Source: Alphaproteobacteria bacterium
GTDB lineage: Bacteria; Pseudomonadota; Alphaproteobacteria; Acetobacterales; Acetobacteraceae
DNA: 28,726 bases
Reading direction: 5' to 3'
NCBI GenBank assembly: GCA_026225015.1
Contig: JAMFRY010000280.1
Location: forward strand, 1-28,726
Below the pieces are notes generated by a model. That model was not told the DNA's origin, ran no database searches, and saw only the letters and a program-made list of their open reading frames with translations. Position 1 is the first letter of the stretch. Each line of letters opens with the position of its first letter. The position numbers and the translations under genes were made by a program. This document shows positions 1 to 7,879 of this stretch, one piece after another.

Positions 1-1271
1 AGAATCTCATGGCAATAATCCGCATTGGTCTCGATGCCGCTGATATCTGTTGCCTGGAGCCCTGCGCGCAGCATTGCGATGGCGGCCTCGCGCGTTGGGC
101 CGGTTGCGATGAACTTGGCGATCATCGGGTCATAAAACGGCGAAACATTGGTTCCGGTTTCCACCCAGCTATCAATGCGCAAGCCGGGTGGCGGCGTGAA
201 ATTCGTAATCACGCCGCTGGCGGGCCGGAAATTCTCGCTCGGGATTTCCGCGTAAATGCGCGCCTCGATCGCAGCCCCCTGCGCGAGAAGGCTTATCTGC
301 GCAGGCAGCGTAAACTCGGCAGCGGCTTGCACGATCATCCATTCGACGAGATCAACGTTGAATACGGATTCAGTCACGCCATGCTCAACCTGCAGCCGCG
401 TGTTAACCTCAAGAAAATAGAATTTCTGCGCCTCGGCATCATAGACAAACTCTACCGTGCCGGCGGATTCGTAGGCCACGGAAGATGCCAGCGCTATCGC
501 CGCGGATTGCAGCTGCGCCACTGTCTCCGCGGATATATTTGGTGATGGAGATTCCTCGATCACTTTCTGGTTACGCCGTTGCAAGGAACAATCGCGCGTC
601 CCAAGGGCGACCACATTGCCCTTGCCGTCGCCAAAAATCTGCACCTCGATATGCCGCGCTGCCGAGACATATTTTTCCAGAAACAACGCCGCATTGCCGA
701 AGTTGTTCGCGGCCATCCGGCCAATGCTCTCGAATTTATCGGCGAGCTCATCTTGCGTGTGGCAAAGCACCATGCCGATGCCACCGCCGCCGGCCGAGCT
801 TTTCAGCATTACGGGATAGGTGATACGCTCCGCCTCTCGCAGCGCTTCCTCTGTGGTGTCGATAAGCCCCGATCCTGGCAGCATCGGCACGCCAGCCGCC
901 TGCGCAAGCGCCCGGGCAGTGTGCTTGAGACCGAAATCTTTGAGATGCACAGGCCCGGGGCCGATGAACACAATCCCGGCCGCCGCAAGGCGTTCGGCGA
1001 ATTCCACGCGCTCCGAGAGAAACCCGTAACCGGGATGCACCGCCTGCGCGCCGGTTTGCTCGCAGGCTGCAATAATGGCGTCGATGTTGAGATAGCTCTC
1101 CGCCGCGGTGGCGGGACCAATATGCACGGCTTCGTCCGCCGCCAGCACGCCGGGGGAAAACCGGTCGGCATCTGAAAACACTGCCACCGAGCTGATGTTC
1201 ATGGCTTTCAGCGTCCGGCAGATGCGAACCAGAATTTCGCCGCGATTGGCGATGAGAATCTTCGTAAACAT
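1..1271 (-). CDS. uca: Urea/guanidine carboxylase, biotin-carboxylase N-terminal part (cut by window edge)
   Basis: Biotin-dependent carboxylase that carboxylates urea or guanidine with ATP and bicarbonate; only the first ~423 residues are present, the C-terminal part lies left of the window. The start MFTKILIANRGEI is typical of biotin carboxylases. The ATP-grasp glycine loop SSAGGGGIGM is near residues 158-167, and EVNTRLQVEHGVTE near 288-301 carries His-Gly where acetyl- and propionyl-CoA carboxylases usually have His-Pro, a variant I associate with urea carboxylases. Family members are about 1,200 residues with carboxyltransferase and biotinyl domains, not visible here. It follows two carboxyguanidine deiminase subunit genes, which favours guanidine as the physiological substrate; the substrate-deciding region is outside the window. 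No good Shine-Dalgarno precedes the ATG (gcgctttcttcta), and a repeat element separates it from cgdB. Confidence 0.9.
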   Translation of the reverse strand, partial: MFTKILIANRGEILVRICRTLKAMNISSVAVFSDADRFSPGVLAADEAVHIGPATAAESYLNIDAIIAACEQTGAQAVHPGYGFLSERVEFAERLAAAGIVFIGPGPVHLKDFGLKHTARALAQAAGVPMLPGSGLIDTTEEALREAERITYPVMLKSSAGGGGIGMVLCHTQDELADKFESIGRMAANNFGNAALFLEKYVSAARHIEVQIFGDGKGNVVALGTRDCSLQRRNQKVIEESPSPNISAETVAQLQSAAIALASSVAYESAGTVEFVYDAEAQKFYFLEVNTRLQVEHGVTESVFNVDLVEWMIVQAAAEFTLPAQISLLAQGAAIEARIYAEIPSENFRPASGVITNFTPPPGLRIDSWVETGTNVSPFYDPMIAKFIATGPTREAAIAMLRAGLQATDISGIETNADYCHEI

Positions 1272-1284
1272 TAGAAGAAAGCGC

Positions 1285-1400
1285 TACTTTTTTTGAAAAA
1301 AAAGTAACAAAAAAACTTTGATTCTTTTGTGCCGCGCGGTTGAGACCGCCCGTTGCCTAAAGTAACAAAAGTTTTTTGGTTCTTTTTTTCAAAAAAGAAC
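1285..1400. repeat. AT-rich composite inverted-repeat element
   Basis: A 116-base non-coding element between cgdB and the carboxylase gene. It has two A/T palindromic arms (1285-1306, tacttttttt and its near complement; 1379-1400, gttctttttt/aaaaaagaac) around a GC-rich hairpin GCGGT-tgag-ACCGC (1336-1349). The segments between arms and core (aaagtaacaaaa-type words) also repeat in inverted orientation. Base composition differs sharply from the surrounding ~60% GC genes. It resembles a dispersed intergenic palindromic repeat; I recall similar words in Acetobacteraceae genomes, but that is memory, not a search. In the transcript it could act as a partial terminator or a processing site within the operon. 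Confidence 0.7.
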
Positions 1401-1407
1401 ATCTTAC

Positions 1408-2025
1408 TTATTCTTCCGAAACAATAATACGTATCGGCGTCGGCGTAAACCCATTGCACGGATTATTCACCTGCGGACAGTTGGAGATCAACACTAGCAC
1501 GTCTATCTCCGCACGCAGTTCGACATAGCCGCCGGGTTCGGAAACACCGTCATCCACGGTCAATTCGCCGTTCGGGCGGATCGGTACATTCATGAAAAAA
1601 TTTACGTTGGAGACGAGGTCGCGCTTACCCAGGCCGTATTTGGCCAGCTCGACCAGAAAATTTTCCCGGCAGGCGTGCATGAAACGGGTCTCAAATCCAA
1701 AGCGCACAGTGTTGGATTCGCAGGAGCAGGCGCCGGCATTGGTATCGTGAAAACCGCAGCTATCCGCGGTGATGGTGAGCATCTTGCGGCCCTCGTTGGA
1801 GAGCAGCGCGGAGCCCGTTTCCAAATAGAATTTGCCGCCCGATGCGGCCTGCGCCGCCAGTGTGTCCTGCGCCGAATAGCGCTCGGAGAAATCGTTCAGG
1901 CTGTAGAACAGCGCATCCACCGCCTGCTGGCCTTGCATGTCGATAATGCGCATCGTCTGGCCGGCTTTGAGTTTGGCCGAATAGGGCACCCTGGCCGGCA
2001 CGGTGATATCGGAAATGAACGTCAC
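1408..2025 (-). CDS. cgdB: Carboxyguanidine deiminase subunit B (DUF1989, urea carboxylase-associated protein 2)
   Basis: A 205-residue DUF1989 protein. Homologues were annotated as urea amidolyase-associated protein UAAP2; work on guanidine assimilation showed that the paired DUF1989 proteins deiminate carboxyguanidine to allophanate. Features seen: ADSCGFHDTNAGACSC near residues 88-102 (Cys90, His93, Cys100, Cys102, likely metal or active-site ligands) and the C-terminal NPCNGFTPTPIRI typical of the family. I chose the GTG at 2025 because it overlaps the cgdA stop as GTGA, implying translational coupling; the upstream extension lies inside cgdA and has no family features. It works with CgdA in the cytoplasm between the carboxylase and an allophanate hydrolase expected outside the window. 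Confidence 0.88.
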   Translation of the reverse strand: MTFISDITVPARVPYSAKLKAGQTMRIIDMQGQQAVDALFYSLNDFSERYSAQDTLAAQAASGGKFYLETGSALLSNEGRKMLTITADSCGFHDTNAGACSCESNTVRFGFETRFMHACRENFLVELAKYGLGKRDLVSNVNFFMNVPIRPNGELTVDDGVSEPGGYVELRAEIDVLVLISNCPQVNNPCNGFTPTPIRIIVSEE

Positions 2026-2801
2026 GACGCAAAAAGCGCGTCGGTATTCTGGAAGCCACGCACGGCCTCCAGCGTAAAGCCACGGCAAAGGTCATCTGGG
2101 GCGGGCTGCGCATGGGTGATGGCGATGTCGATCGGGCCGGTCGCCTCGGTAATTGGGCTGAGGGCATGGGGCGTGTTTGAGAGCGCAACCAGCAGGTTCT
2201 GCTCGGCGCGAAGTTCGATGAGCGAGCTCGCTGGCGGCGCCCCCTGGTAGCGGATGCGGCCTTGCGTATCGGTGGCGATTTTCGAAAACAGGCTGATCGC
2301 GGGCCCGACATCCTGGCGTGTCAAACCGAATTTGGCGGCGGCGAGGCGGAGATTGTCGCGGCCGTTGCGGGAGGCGGTTTGCGCCGGAGTGTTGGGGCCG
2401 ACGATACTGTCATGACCCGCGCCGGTATCGGCGACGATGGAGGCGAGTACGCGGCCCATATCCGAAAACAGCACGCGGCCGGTAGTGAGGTTGGTGGTCC
2501 ATTGCAGTTTGACCGTGTCGCCGGCGTTGTAGCGCTCCGAGACGTCATCCGCGTTCCATAAAAACAGCGCCGCCCCTGGCGTACCGACGGGGTTGGTGAT
2601 GCGCAGTAAATCAAAGCGCTTGAGTCGCAGTGCGAGGTAGCAGCCTGGCGGTATGCTATCGGAAAATTTGATGTTGGCGGGCAACAAGGGCGGGATTGGC
2701 GGGATTTCAGCCGGTGCGGCGGCACGGGCGCGGGCGGCGGCCTGCAACGCCTCGTAGCGCGCCCGGTATTGCGCGGGGGTGAGCTTATCCAGGTCCTGCA
2801 T
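2022..2801 (-). CDS. cgdA: Carboxyguanidine deiminase subunit A (DUF1989, urea carboxylase-associated protein 1)
   Basis: A 259-residue DUF1989 protein, the larger partner of CgdB. Family features are FSDMGRVLASIVADTGAGHD (residues ~112-131) followed by SIVG, and a C-terminal CRGFTLEAVR that parallels CNGFTPTPIR in CgdB, showing the two are paralogues. The N-terminal ~40 residues are Ala/Pro-rich. It probably forms a heteromer with CgdB that removes ammonia from carboxyguanidine, giving allophanate. It starts 6 bases after the permease stop and its stop overlaps the cgdB start by four bases, so permease, cgdA and cgdB read as one transcription unit. The older 'urea carboxylase-associated' label is still common in databases. 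Confidence 0.88.
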   Translation of the reverse strand: MQDLDKLTPAQYRARYEALQAAARARAAAPAEIPPIPPLLPANIKFSDSIPPGCYLALRLKRFDLLRITNPVGTPGAALFLWNADDVSERYNAGDTVKLQWTTNLTTGRVLFSDMGRVLASIVADTGAGHDSIVGPNTPAQTASRNGRDNLRLAAAKFGLTRQDVGPAISLFSKIATDTQGRIRYQGAPPASSLIELRAEQNLLVALSNTPHALSPITEATGPIDIAITHAQPAPDDLCRGFTLEAVRGFQNTDALFAS

Positions 2802-2807
2802 TGGCGA

Positions 2808-4313
2808 TTACTCCGCCGCGACAGCTTTGGTGGCGGCTTGCTTTTGCATGATGGGGTAGGCGATGAGGCCGATAAGGGTGGCAACGCCGATGAACAGCGG
2901 CGCGAACCAGGTCATCTCCCACGGCCCGTTGCCGACATTATAGATTTCGGCGCGCGGCCAGCCGACATCGATCAACAAAAACAGGCCGAAGACGACCGCG
3001 ATGATGTTGATTGGCAGGCCCCATCTGCCAAGCGTGAAATAACCGGGCAGCGGGGCCGCGCCTGAATAATCCGGGTTACCGCGCAGGCGCTGGATGAGCA
3101 GCGGGATCGTGACCAGCAGATAGGCAAGATAGACGATGACCACGGCAACCGAGGCGATATCGCCAAACACGCTGGAGGAACCAAGGGCAAGCAGCAAAAC
3201 CGCGATGGCGATAGCGCATACCATGAAACTCGGCAGCAGCGGCGTATGGGTGCGTGGCGAGACTTTTGAGAGTGCCTTGGAAAATGGCAGGCGGCCATCG
3301 CGCGCCATGGAAAACATGACGCGCGCGGCCGATGCGGTGATGGCAAGCGCGGCAGAGAAAATGGAAACCGCGACAATCGCGAGCATGATGCGGCCGAGCA
3401 CATTTCCGGCCTGGCTGGTGAGAACATAGGCAATGCCGCTACTGGCAAGATTGCCGTCGGTGAGGCTGGGGGCTGCCATCAACGCGCCGAGCAGCACCAG
3501 GCCGCCGCCGACCGCGGAGACCAGCATGCAGCGGGTGATTGCCGAGGGCGCGGTGCGGCGCGGATCGCGAGTCTCCTCGGATAATTCCGCGGCGGAATCA
3601 AAACCGTACATCACATAGGTTGCCATCAGCATCGAGGCTAGGAACGCCCAGATATAGCTGCTTTTGCCCTGCACGCCCTCAGTATCGAAGACCACGGAAG
3701 GGGTGCGGACCGAATGTGTGAACAAGATGATGACGAGCAGGCAAACGCCGAAGATTTCGGTGGAGACGCCGATGCTGGTGAGCGTTGCAAGGCGTTTGAT
3801 GCCAAAGGCCGAGATGAAACCACAGATGAGAATAACAATGGCGCCGAGCACGATGGCGTTTTCGCCGCCGGTGACCGAGGTGGGCGAGGGATCGCCGCCG
3901 ACCAACTGGAAGCCGGACCACACGCCGGGCAGTGCCAGTTGCATGGCAATGGCAATGGCCGAGACCGAAACGATGTAGCCGATGAGCATGAACCAGCCGG
4001 CGAACCAGCCCAGCGGATCGGTCGAGACGCGGCGCGACCATTGATAAATGGCGCCTGCAACCGGGAAGCGCACGGAAAGTTCGGCGAAGCACAATGCAAC
4101 GCAGAACTGGCCGATAAATACCATTGGCCAGGTCCAGAAAAACGCCGGGCCGCCGAGGCCGAAGCCAAAGCCGAAAAGTTCAAACACGGTGGTGAGGATG
4201 GAGACGAAGGAGAACCCGGAGGCGAAGGAGGCAAACGGGCCAAGTTCGCGTTTCAGTTCCTGCTTGTAGCCAAGCGCCTCAAGACCTTCCGTACCGCTGG
4301 TAGCGTCGCTCAT
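2808..4313 (-). CDS. APC-superfamily permease (urea carboxylase-linked amino acid/guanidine permease)
   Basis: A 501-residue inner-membrane transporter with about 12 hydrophobic segments, of the amino acid-polyamine-organocation superfamily. Its N-terminal region (ELGYKQELKRE-like start, then SFVSILTTVFELFGFGFGLGGP) and the AELSVRFPVAGAIYQW stretch are typical of permeases found with urea carboxylase clusters. It likely imports the nitrogen compound used by the downstream CgdAB and carboxylase, most plausibly guanidine or a guanidino compound; the substrate is inference from context. The start MSDATSGTEG at 4313 is preferred over an in-frame extension to 4601 because the extension has no family-like sequence, and ggaggg lies ~10 bases upstream of this ATG. 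A sigma-54 promoter candidate is at 4370-4385. Confidence 0.85.
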   Translation of the reverse strand: MSDATSGTEGLEALGYKQELKRELGPFASFASGFSFVSILTTVFELFGFGFGLGGPAFFWTWPMVFIGQFCVALCFAELSVRFPVAGAIYQWSRRVSTDPLGWFAGWFMLIGYIVSVSAIAIAMQLALPGVWSGFQLVGGDPSPTSVTGGENAIVLGAIVILICGFISAFGIKRLATLTSIGVSTEIFGVCLLVIILFTHSVRTPSVVFDTEGVQGKSSYIWAFLASMLMATYVMYGFDSAAELSEETRDPRRTAPSAITRCMLVSAVGGGLVLLGALMAAPSLTDGNLASSGIAYVLTSQAGNVLGRIMLAIVAVSIFSAALAITASAARVMFSMARDGRLPFSKALSKVSPRTHTPLLPSFMVCAIAIAVLLLALGSSSVFGDIASVAVVIVYLAYLLVTIPLLIQRLRGNPDYSGAAPLPGYFTLGRWGLPINIIAVVFGLFLLIDVGWPRAEIYNVGNGPWEMTWFAPLFIGVATLIGLIAYPIMQKQAATKAVAAE

Positions 4314-4369
4314 TTGGCTTAGCCCTCCACAAGATGCCCGGCATGCGATGTCAAGGCAAGATCGGAGTA

Positions 4370-4385
4370 AGCAATAGCTATGCCA
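4370..4385 (-). promoter_or_regulatory. Candidate sigma-54 (RpoN) promoter of the permease-cgdAB-carboxylase operon
   Basis: The minus strand reads TGGCATAGCTATTGCT. It has the obligatory GG and GC exactly ten bases apart and matches the TGGCACG-N4-TTGCW consensus at 10 of 12 defined positions. The predicted start is about 47 bases before the permease ATG at 4313. Sigma-54 with NtrC is the usual control for alternative nitrogen sources, which fits the operon's function. Confidence 0.6.
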
Positions 4386-4424
4386 GACCGGAAAAGGTGA
4401 AAATTTAGCCCAGCTTCGGAGCGA

Positions 4425-4442
4425 CGCACTAACCATGCTGCA
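4425..4442. promoter_or_regulatory. Possible NtrC-like enhancer site
   Basis: The plus strand reads CGCACTA-acca-TGCTGCA, which matches 6 of 7 bases in each half of the NtrC pattern TGCACTA-N3-TGGTGCA. The spacer is four bases rather than three, so this is tentative. It lies 40-70 bases upstream of the sigma-54 element, a sensible place for an activator. Confidence 0.25.
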
Positions 4443-4685
4443 CCAGTGAGTAATTGTGAGGCGAAAACAGAATAAATAGTAGCCACCATTTCTTCTTCCT
4501 TGTTCCGCGCCCCGCGTTCTTGATCTGAGTGCGCGTAACGGAAGAAGGGTCGAGAGCTTGCCGGTGGCAATCATAGATGAAGTATTGGCCAGGATCGTCA
4601 CGATCTTTCAATGACCTACCAGACTCTTGCTGGGCGGCCAGCGCCCGCCATTTTTCACCACCGCAAAGCGGTGGGAATGGGCGTT

Positions 4686-6353
4686 TTAATCGCTCACCAC
4701 CCCATGCTGGCTGATATTCGCATTCAACTCATCAATCAGCACTCTGATATTTTCGGAGTAGTCCACCGGGACCACAACCAGTTGCACGCCGCCGGCTTTG
4801 AATGCCGCATTCAACGCAGGAACCAGCCCTTCGCTATCGCTTACCAACTGCCCGCCAGCGCCGTGTGCCTCGGCGAATTTGACGAAATCCGGGTTGCTGA
4901 ACGTCATGCCGAAATCCTGGAACTTGTCCACGGCCTGTTTCCAGCGGATCATCCCATAAGCGTTATCCTCCAGGATCAGCACAACCAGGTTGAGTTTGAG
5001 CCGGATCGCGGTTTCCAACTCCTGCGCGTTCATCATGAACCCGCCATCGCCGCAAACCGCCAGCACGCGTCTATCCGGGTGCAGCATCGCCGCCATCATG
5101 GCCGAGGGCAGGCCAGCACCCATCGTCGCCAGCGCATTATCCAGCAGCAGCGTATTGGCCACATGGGTGCGGTAATTGCGAGCGAACCAGATTTTATACA
5201 TCCCGTTATCCAGCGCCACGATCCCATCCGCCGGAATCGCCTGTCGCACGTCATGGACGATCCGCTGCGGCGTGAGCGGGAATTTCTGCGCTGTAGCGCG
5301 GTCGCCAACATGGGCGATCACCTCATCCTTCAGCGCCACGAACGCCGGATCGGTCTTCACCTTGCCCTCGATCAGCGCACCCAGCTTCGTCAGGCTCGCG
5401 CCTATATCGCCGATAATCTCCGCGGTTGGAAACCATACCCGCTCCACCGTCGCCGGAAGCGTGCCGACATGGATAACGTGCGGCGCGCCCTCGCCCATCA
5501 AAAAAGGCGGCTTTTCCACCGTGTCATGGCCGATCGCCAGAATGAGGTCGGAACGGTCGATCATTTTATGGATATAGTCGCGTTCTGAGAGCGCCGCGGT
5601 GCCGATATAGAGATCGGAAACCCCGGTCACCGCACCCTTGCCCATCTGCGTGTTGAAAAATGGAATTTTGCTCCGCCTGACGAAAGCCGAAAGCGCATCG
5701 GCCAGATGCACCCGGTTGGCGGCGGCGCCCAGCATGATCAGCGGGCGCTCGGCTTGGCAGATTAGTTTTGCTCCCGCTTGCAGCGCCGCATCGGAAGCTT
5801 CCGGCCAGTCCGCTCGGTGGCTGGGAATCAGTTCTGTCTGTTCGGTGGTCTCGCGCGCGATATCTTCCGGCAGCTCGATATGCACCGGCCCGAGGCGTTC
5901 TTCCGCCGCGACGCGGAAGGCCTCGCGCACAATGGCCGGGATGCTGGCGGCGCTGACGATCTGGCGTGAAAGTTTGGTCAGCGGCCGCATGGTGGCGACG
6001 ATATCCACCACCTGAAACCGCGCCTGCCGGCTGCTCAAAATCGGCTTCTGGCCGGTAATCAAGATCATCGGCATCGCGCCGAGCAGCGCATAGGCGGCAC
6101 CCGTGACCAGATTCAGCGCGCCCGGACCTAAAGTGCTTAGGCAAACGCCGGGCTTTCCAGTGAGCCGGCCATAGGTTGCCGCCATGAAGGCGGCCGGCTG
6201 CTCATGGCGCGTCACCACTAATTGGATTTTCGAGCCGCGCAGGGATTCCACGAAATCGAGGTTTTCCTCTCCAGGAACGCCGAAAATATGGGTGACGCCC
6301 TCATTTTCCAGCGCCGCGACCAACAGATCGGAGGCTTTCATAGCTTTCCGCAT
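4686..6353 (-). CDS. Thiamine-diphosphate enzyme, acetolactate synthase large-subunit family
   Basis: A 555-residue ThDP-dependent enzyme, full length for the acetolactate synthase/benzoylformate decarboxylase superfamily. It has the N-terminal pyrimidine-binding domain with the activating glutamate in TRHEQPAAFMA (Glu51), a central domain, and the C-terminal pyrophosphate-binding motif GDGGFMMNAQE (~435) ending in EDNAYG (Asn464), the usual GDG-x26-N spacing. No regulatory-subunit gene is nearby, so it resembles stand-alone catabolic enzymes more than the IlvBN biosynthetic pair; acetolactate formation is the default call, but another 2-oxoacid carboligase or decarboxylase is possible. GGGAG lies six bases before the ATG at 6353; an in-frame ATG at 6359 abuts that site and is less likely. 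It is divergent from an aldehyde dehydrogenase gene. Confidence 0.82.
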   Translation of the reverse strand: MRKAMKASDLLVAALENEGVTHIFGVPGEENLDFVESLRGSKIQLVVTRHEQPAAFMAATYGRLTGKPGVCLSTLGPGALNLVTGAAYALLGAMPMILITGQKPILSSRQARFQVVDIVATMRPLTKLSRQIVSAASIPAIVREAFRVAAEERLGPVHIELPEDIARETTEQTELIPSHRADWPEASDAALQAGAKLICQAERPLIMLGAAANRVHLADALSAFVRRSKIPFFNTQMGKGAVTGVSDLYIGTAALSERDYIHKMIDRSDLILAIGHDTVEKPPFLMGEGAPHVIHVGTLPATVERVWFPTAEIIGDIGASLTKLGALIEGKVKTDPAFVALKDEVIAHVGDRATAQKFPLTPQRIVHDVRQAIPADGIVALDNGMYKIWFARNYRTHVANTLLLDNALATMGAGLPSAMMAAMLHPDRRVLAVCGDGGFMMNAQELETAIRLKLNLVVLILEDNAYGMIRWKQAVDKFQDFGMTFSNPDFVKFAEAHGAGGQLVSDSEGLVPALNAAFKAGGVQLVVVPVDYSENIRVLIDELNANISQHGVVSD

Positions 6354-6486
6354 ACTCATCTCCCGCGTGTGAGGCTTGGATGTGTCAATTGATTCCGTAT
6401 CCTACAACTGGCATCGTAAGGCCAGCCGACCTATCTACAACGGTCATCAATCATGGCTGTCATCTTTCAGGCAAGCGAGGAGCAAA

Positions 6487-7857
6487 ATGTTCAAAAGCGT
6501 CAACCCCGCCACCGGCGAAACCTTCGCAACCTATCCCGAACTGACCAAGGACGAGTTGAACGCCAAGCTCGATACGGCGGTCAGCGCGTATAAGTCCTGG
6601 CGCAAGACCAGCCTTGGCGAGCGCACCGCGCTGCTCAGCGCCATCGCGGATGTTTACGAGAAGAACAAGGACCGGCTGGCGAAAATGGCCACCGCCGAGA
6701 TGGGCAAAACCTACGCGTCCTCGGTGGCCGAGGTGGAAAAATGCATCGCCGGCTTCCGCCATTATGCCTGGCAAGGCCCCGCCATGCTGGAGCCGAAAAC
6801 CCAAAAGCTCTCCAATGGCGGCTCGGCCGAAGTGCATTGGCTGTCCCAGGGTCCGGTGCTCGCCATCATGCCTTGGAATTTCCCGTTCTGGCAGGCGGTT
6901 CGGTTTTTGGCGCCTACCATCCTCGCCGGCAATGTGGGGCTGCTGAAACATGCCAGCATCGTGCAGGGCGTTGGCGGACTGATGGAGGAAATGGTTCTGC
7001 AAGCCGGCGGTCCGGTTGGGCTGTTTCAGAATCTTGGCGTGAAATCCTCCGCCGTCGCCGGTATCATCGCCGATGACAGGGTCGTCGCCGTCACCCTCAC
7101 TGGCAGCGAGGGGGCAGGCATCGCGGTGGGCGAACAGGCCGGCCATGCGTTGAAAAAAGTCGTCCTGGAGCTCGGCGGCTCGGACCCGTTCATCGTCATG
7201 CCCTCGGCCAATCTCGACGAATCGGTGAAGCAGGCCGTGAAGGCCCGCATCCAGAATACCGGCCAATCCTGTATCTGCGGCAAGCGCATGATCGTGCATG
7301 CCGACATCTATGATCGCTTCCTGGAGAAATTCTCGGCCGCCATGAGGGCCGTGAAAGCCGGGGACCCGATGGACCCGGCCACCGATATGGGCCCGCTTTC
7401 CAGCATCGAGCAACAGGAAACCGTGATCGAGCAGATCGCCGAGGCCAAACGCCTGGGTGCTAGGCTACTCTTCGGCGGCGAGAAACTGGAGGGCCCCGGC
7501 GCCTACCTCACCGCCGGCATCCTGACCGACATTCCGCGGGGCAGCCCGCTGATGCATGAGGAAATCTTCGGCCCCATCGCCATGCTGTTCCGCGCCGCCG
7601 ATATCGAGGACGCTATCGCGCTTGCCAATAACATCCCCTTCGGCCTCGGCTCCTCGGTATGGACCAACGATCCGGCGGAACAGGCGCGGTTCATCGCCGA
7701 TATCGAAGCCGGGATGACAGCCATCAACCAGATGCTGGCTTCTTCTCCGGAAGCGCCGTTCGGCGGCATCAAACGCTCCGGCCATGGGCGGGAATTGGGT
7801 CCCTACGGGCTGCATGAGTTCATGAACCTGAAGACGGTTCTGCGGCCCGCGGCATGA
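6487..7857 (+). CDS. NAD(P)-dependent aldehyde dehydrogenase, succinate-semialdehyde dehydrogenase type
   Basis: A 456-residue aldehyde dehydrogenase that oxidises an aldehyde to the acid. It has PWNFPFWQ (129-136), the cofactor loop TGSEGAG (205-211), the general-base glutamate in ELGGSDPF (Glu228) and the nucleophile in NTGQSCICGKR (Cys262). The length and the ELGGSDPFIV/NTGQSC pattern match the short bacterial succinate-semialdehyde dehydrogenases of the Sad/YneI type, so succinate semialdehyde is a reasonable but unproven substrate. The start at 6487 (MFKSVNPATGE) is preferred over an extension to 6376 because GAGGAG sits just upstream and the extension is unrelated to the family. A GNAT gene follows after 22 bases. 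Confidence 0.88.
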   Translation: MFKSVNPATGETFATYPELTKDELNAKLDTAVSAYKSWRKTSLGERTALLSAIADVYEKNKDRLAKMATAEMGKTYASSVAEVEKCIAGFRHYAWQGPAMLEPKTQKLSNGGSAEVHWLSQGPVLAIMPWNFPFWQAVRFLAPTILAGNVGLLKHASIVQGVGGLMEEMVLQAGGPVGLFQNLGVKSSAVAGIIADDRVVAVTLTGSEGAGIAVGEQAGHALKKVVLELGGSDPFIVMPSANLDESVKQAVKARIQNTGQSCICGKRMIVHADIYDRFLEKFSAAMRAVKAGDPMDPATDMGPLSSIEQQETVIEQIAEAKRLGARLLFGGEKLEGPGAYLTAGILTDIPRGSPLMHEEIFGPIAMLFRAADIEDAIALANNIPFGLGSSVWTNDPAEQARFIADIEAGMTAINQMLASSPEAPFGGIKRSGHGRELGPYGLHEFMNLKTVLRPAA

Positions 7858-7879
7858 GGGAGGCAAAAGCGCCTATCCC

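Larger units (their letters stand above)
4314..4685. other. 372-base intergenic region upstream of the permease operon
   Basis: No convincing gene. An open frame of 83 codons on the minus strand (4319-4570) shows no recognisable protein features. The region contains the sigma-54 promoter candidate (4370-4385), a possible activator dyad (4425-4442) and a small hairpin GATCG-tga-CGATC (4590-4602). I looked for the conserved words of the guanidine-I riboswitch on the minus strand and did not see them. Confidence 0.6.

Noticed and set aside
2262..4322. Long plus-strand open frames across the permease and cgdA genes
   Set aside because: They mirror GC-rich codons of the real minus-strand genes, have low-complexity Arg/Gly/Ala composition and no domain features.
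4314..4601. N-terminal extension of the permease to 4601 and an 83-codon open frame at 4319-4570
   Set aside because: The extra sequence has no family similarity or good ribosome site, and it covers the likely promoter region.
4314..4620. Guanidine-I, -II or -III riboswitch upstream of the permease operon
   Set aside because: None of the conserved words (CUAGGGUUCCG, CUGGUCCGAGAG or paired ACGR loops) is visible on the minus strand; the small GATCG-tga-CGATC hairpin lacks an ACGR loop.
4611..5588. A 325-codon plus-strand open frame opposite the ThDP enzyme
   Set aside because: The opposite frame carries complete ThDP-enzyme motifs; this one is His/Arg/Gln-rich with no recognisable domain.
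6460..7413. A 317-codon minus-strand open frame opposite the aldehyde dehydrogenase
   Set aside because: It lies antisense to a fully conserved dehydrogenase and has His/Gly-rich shadow composition.
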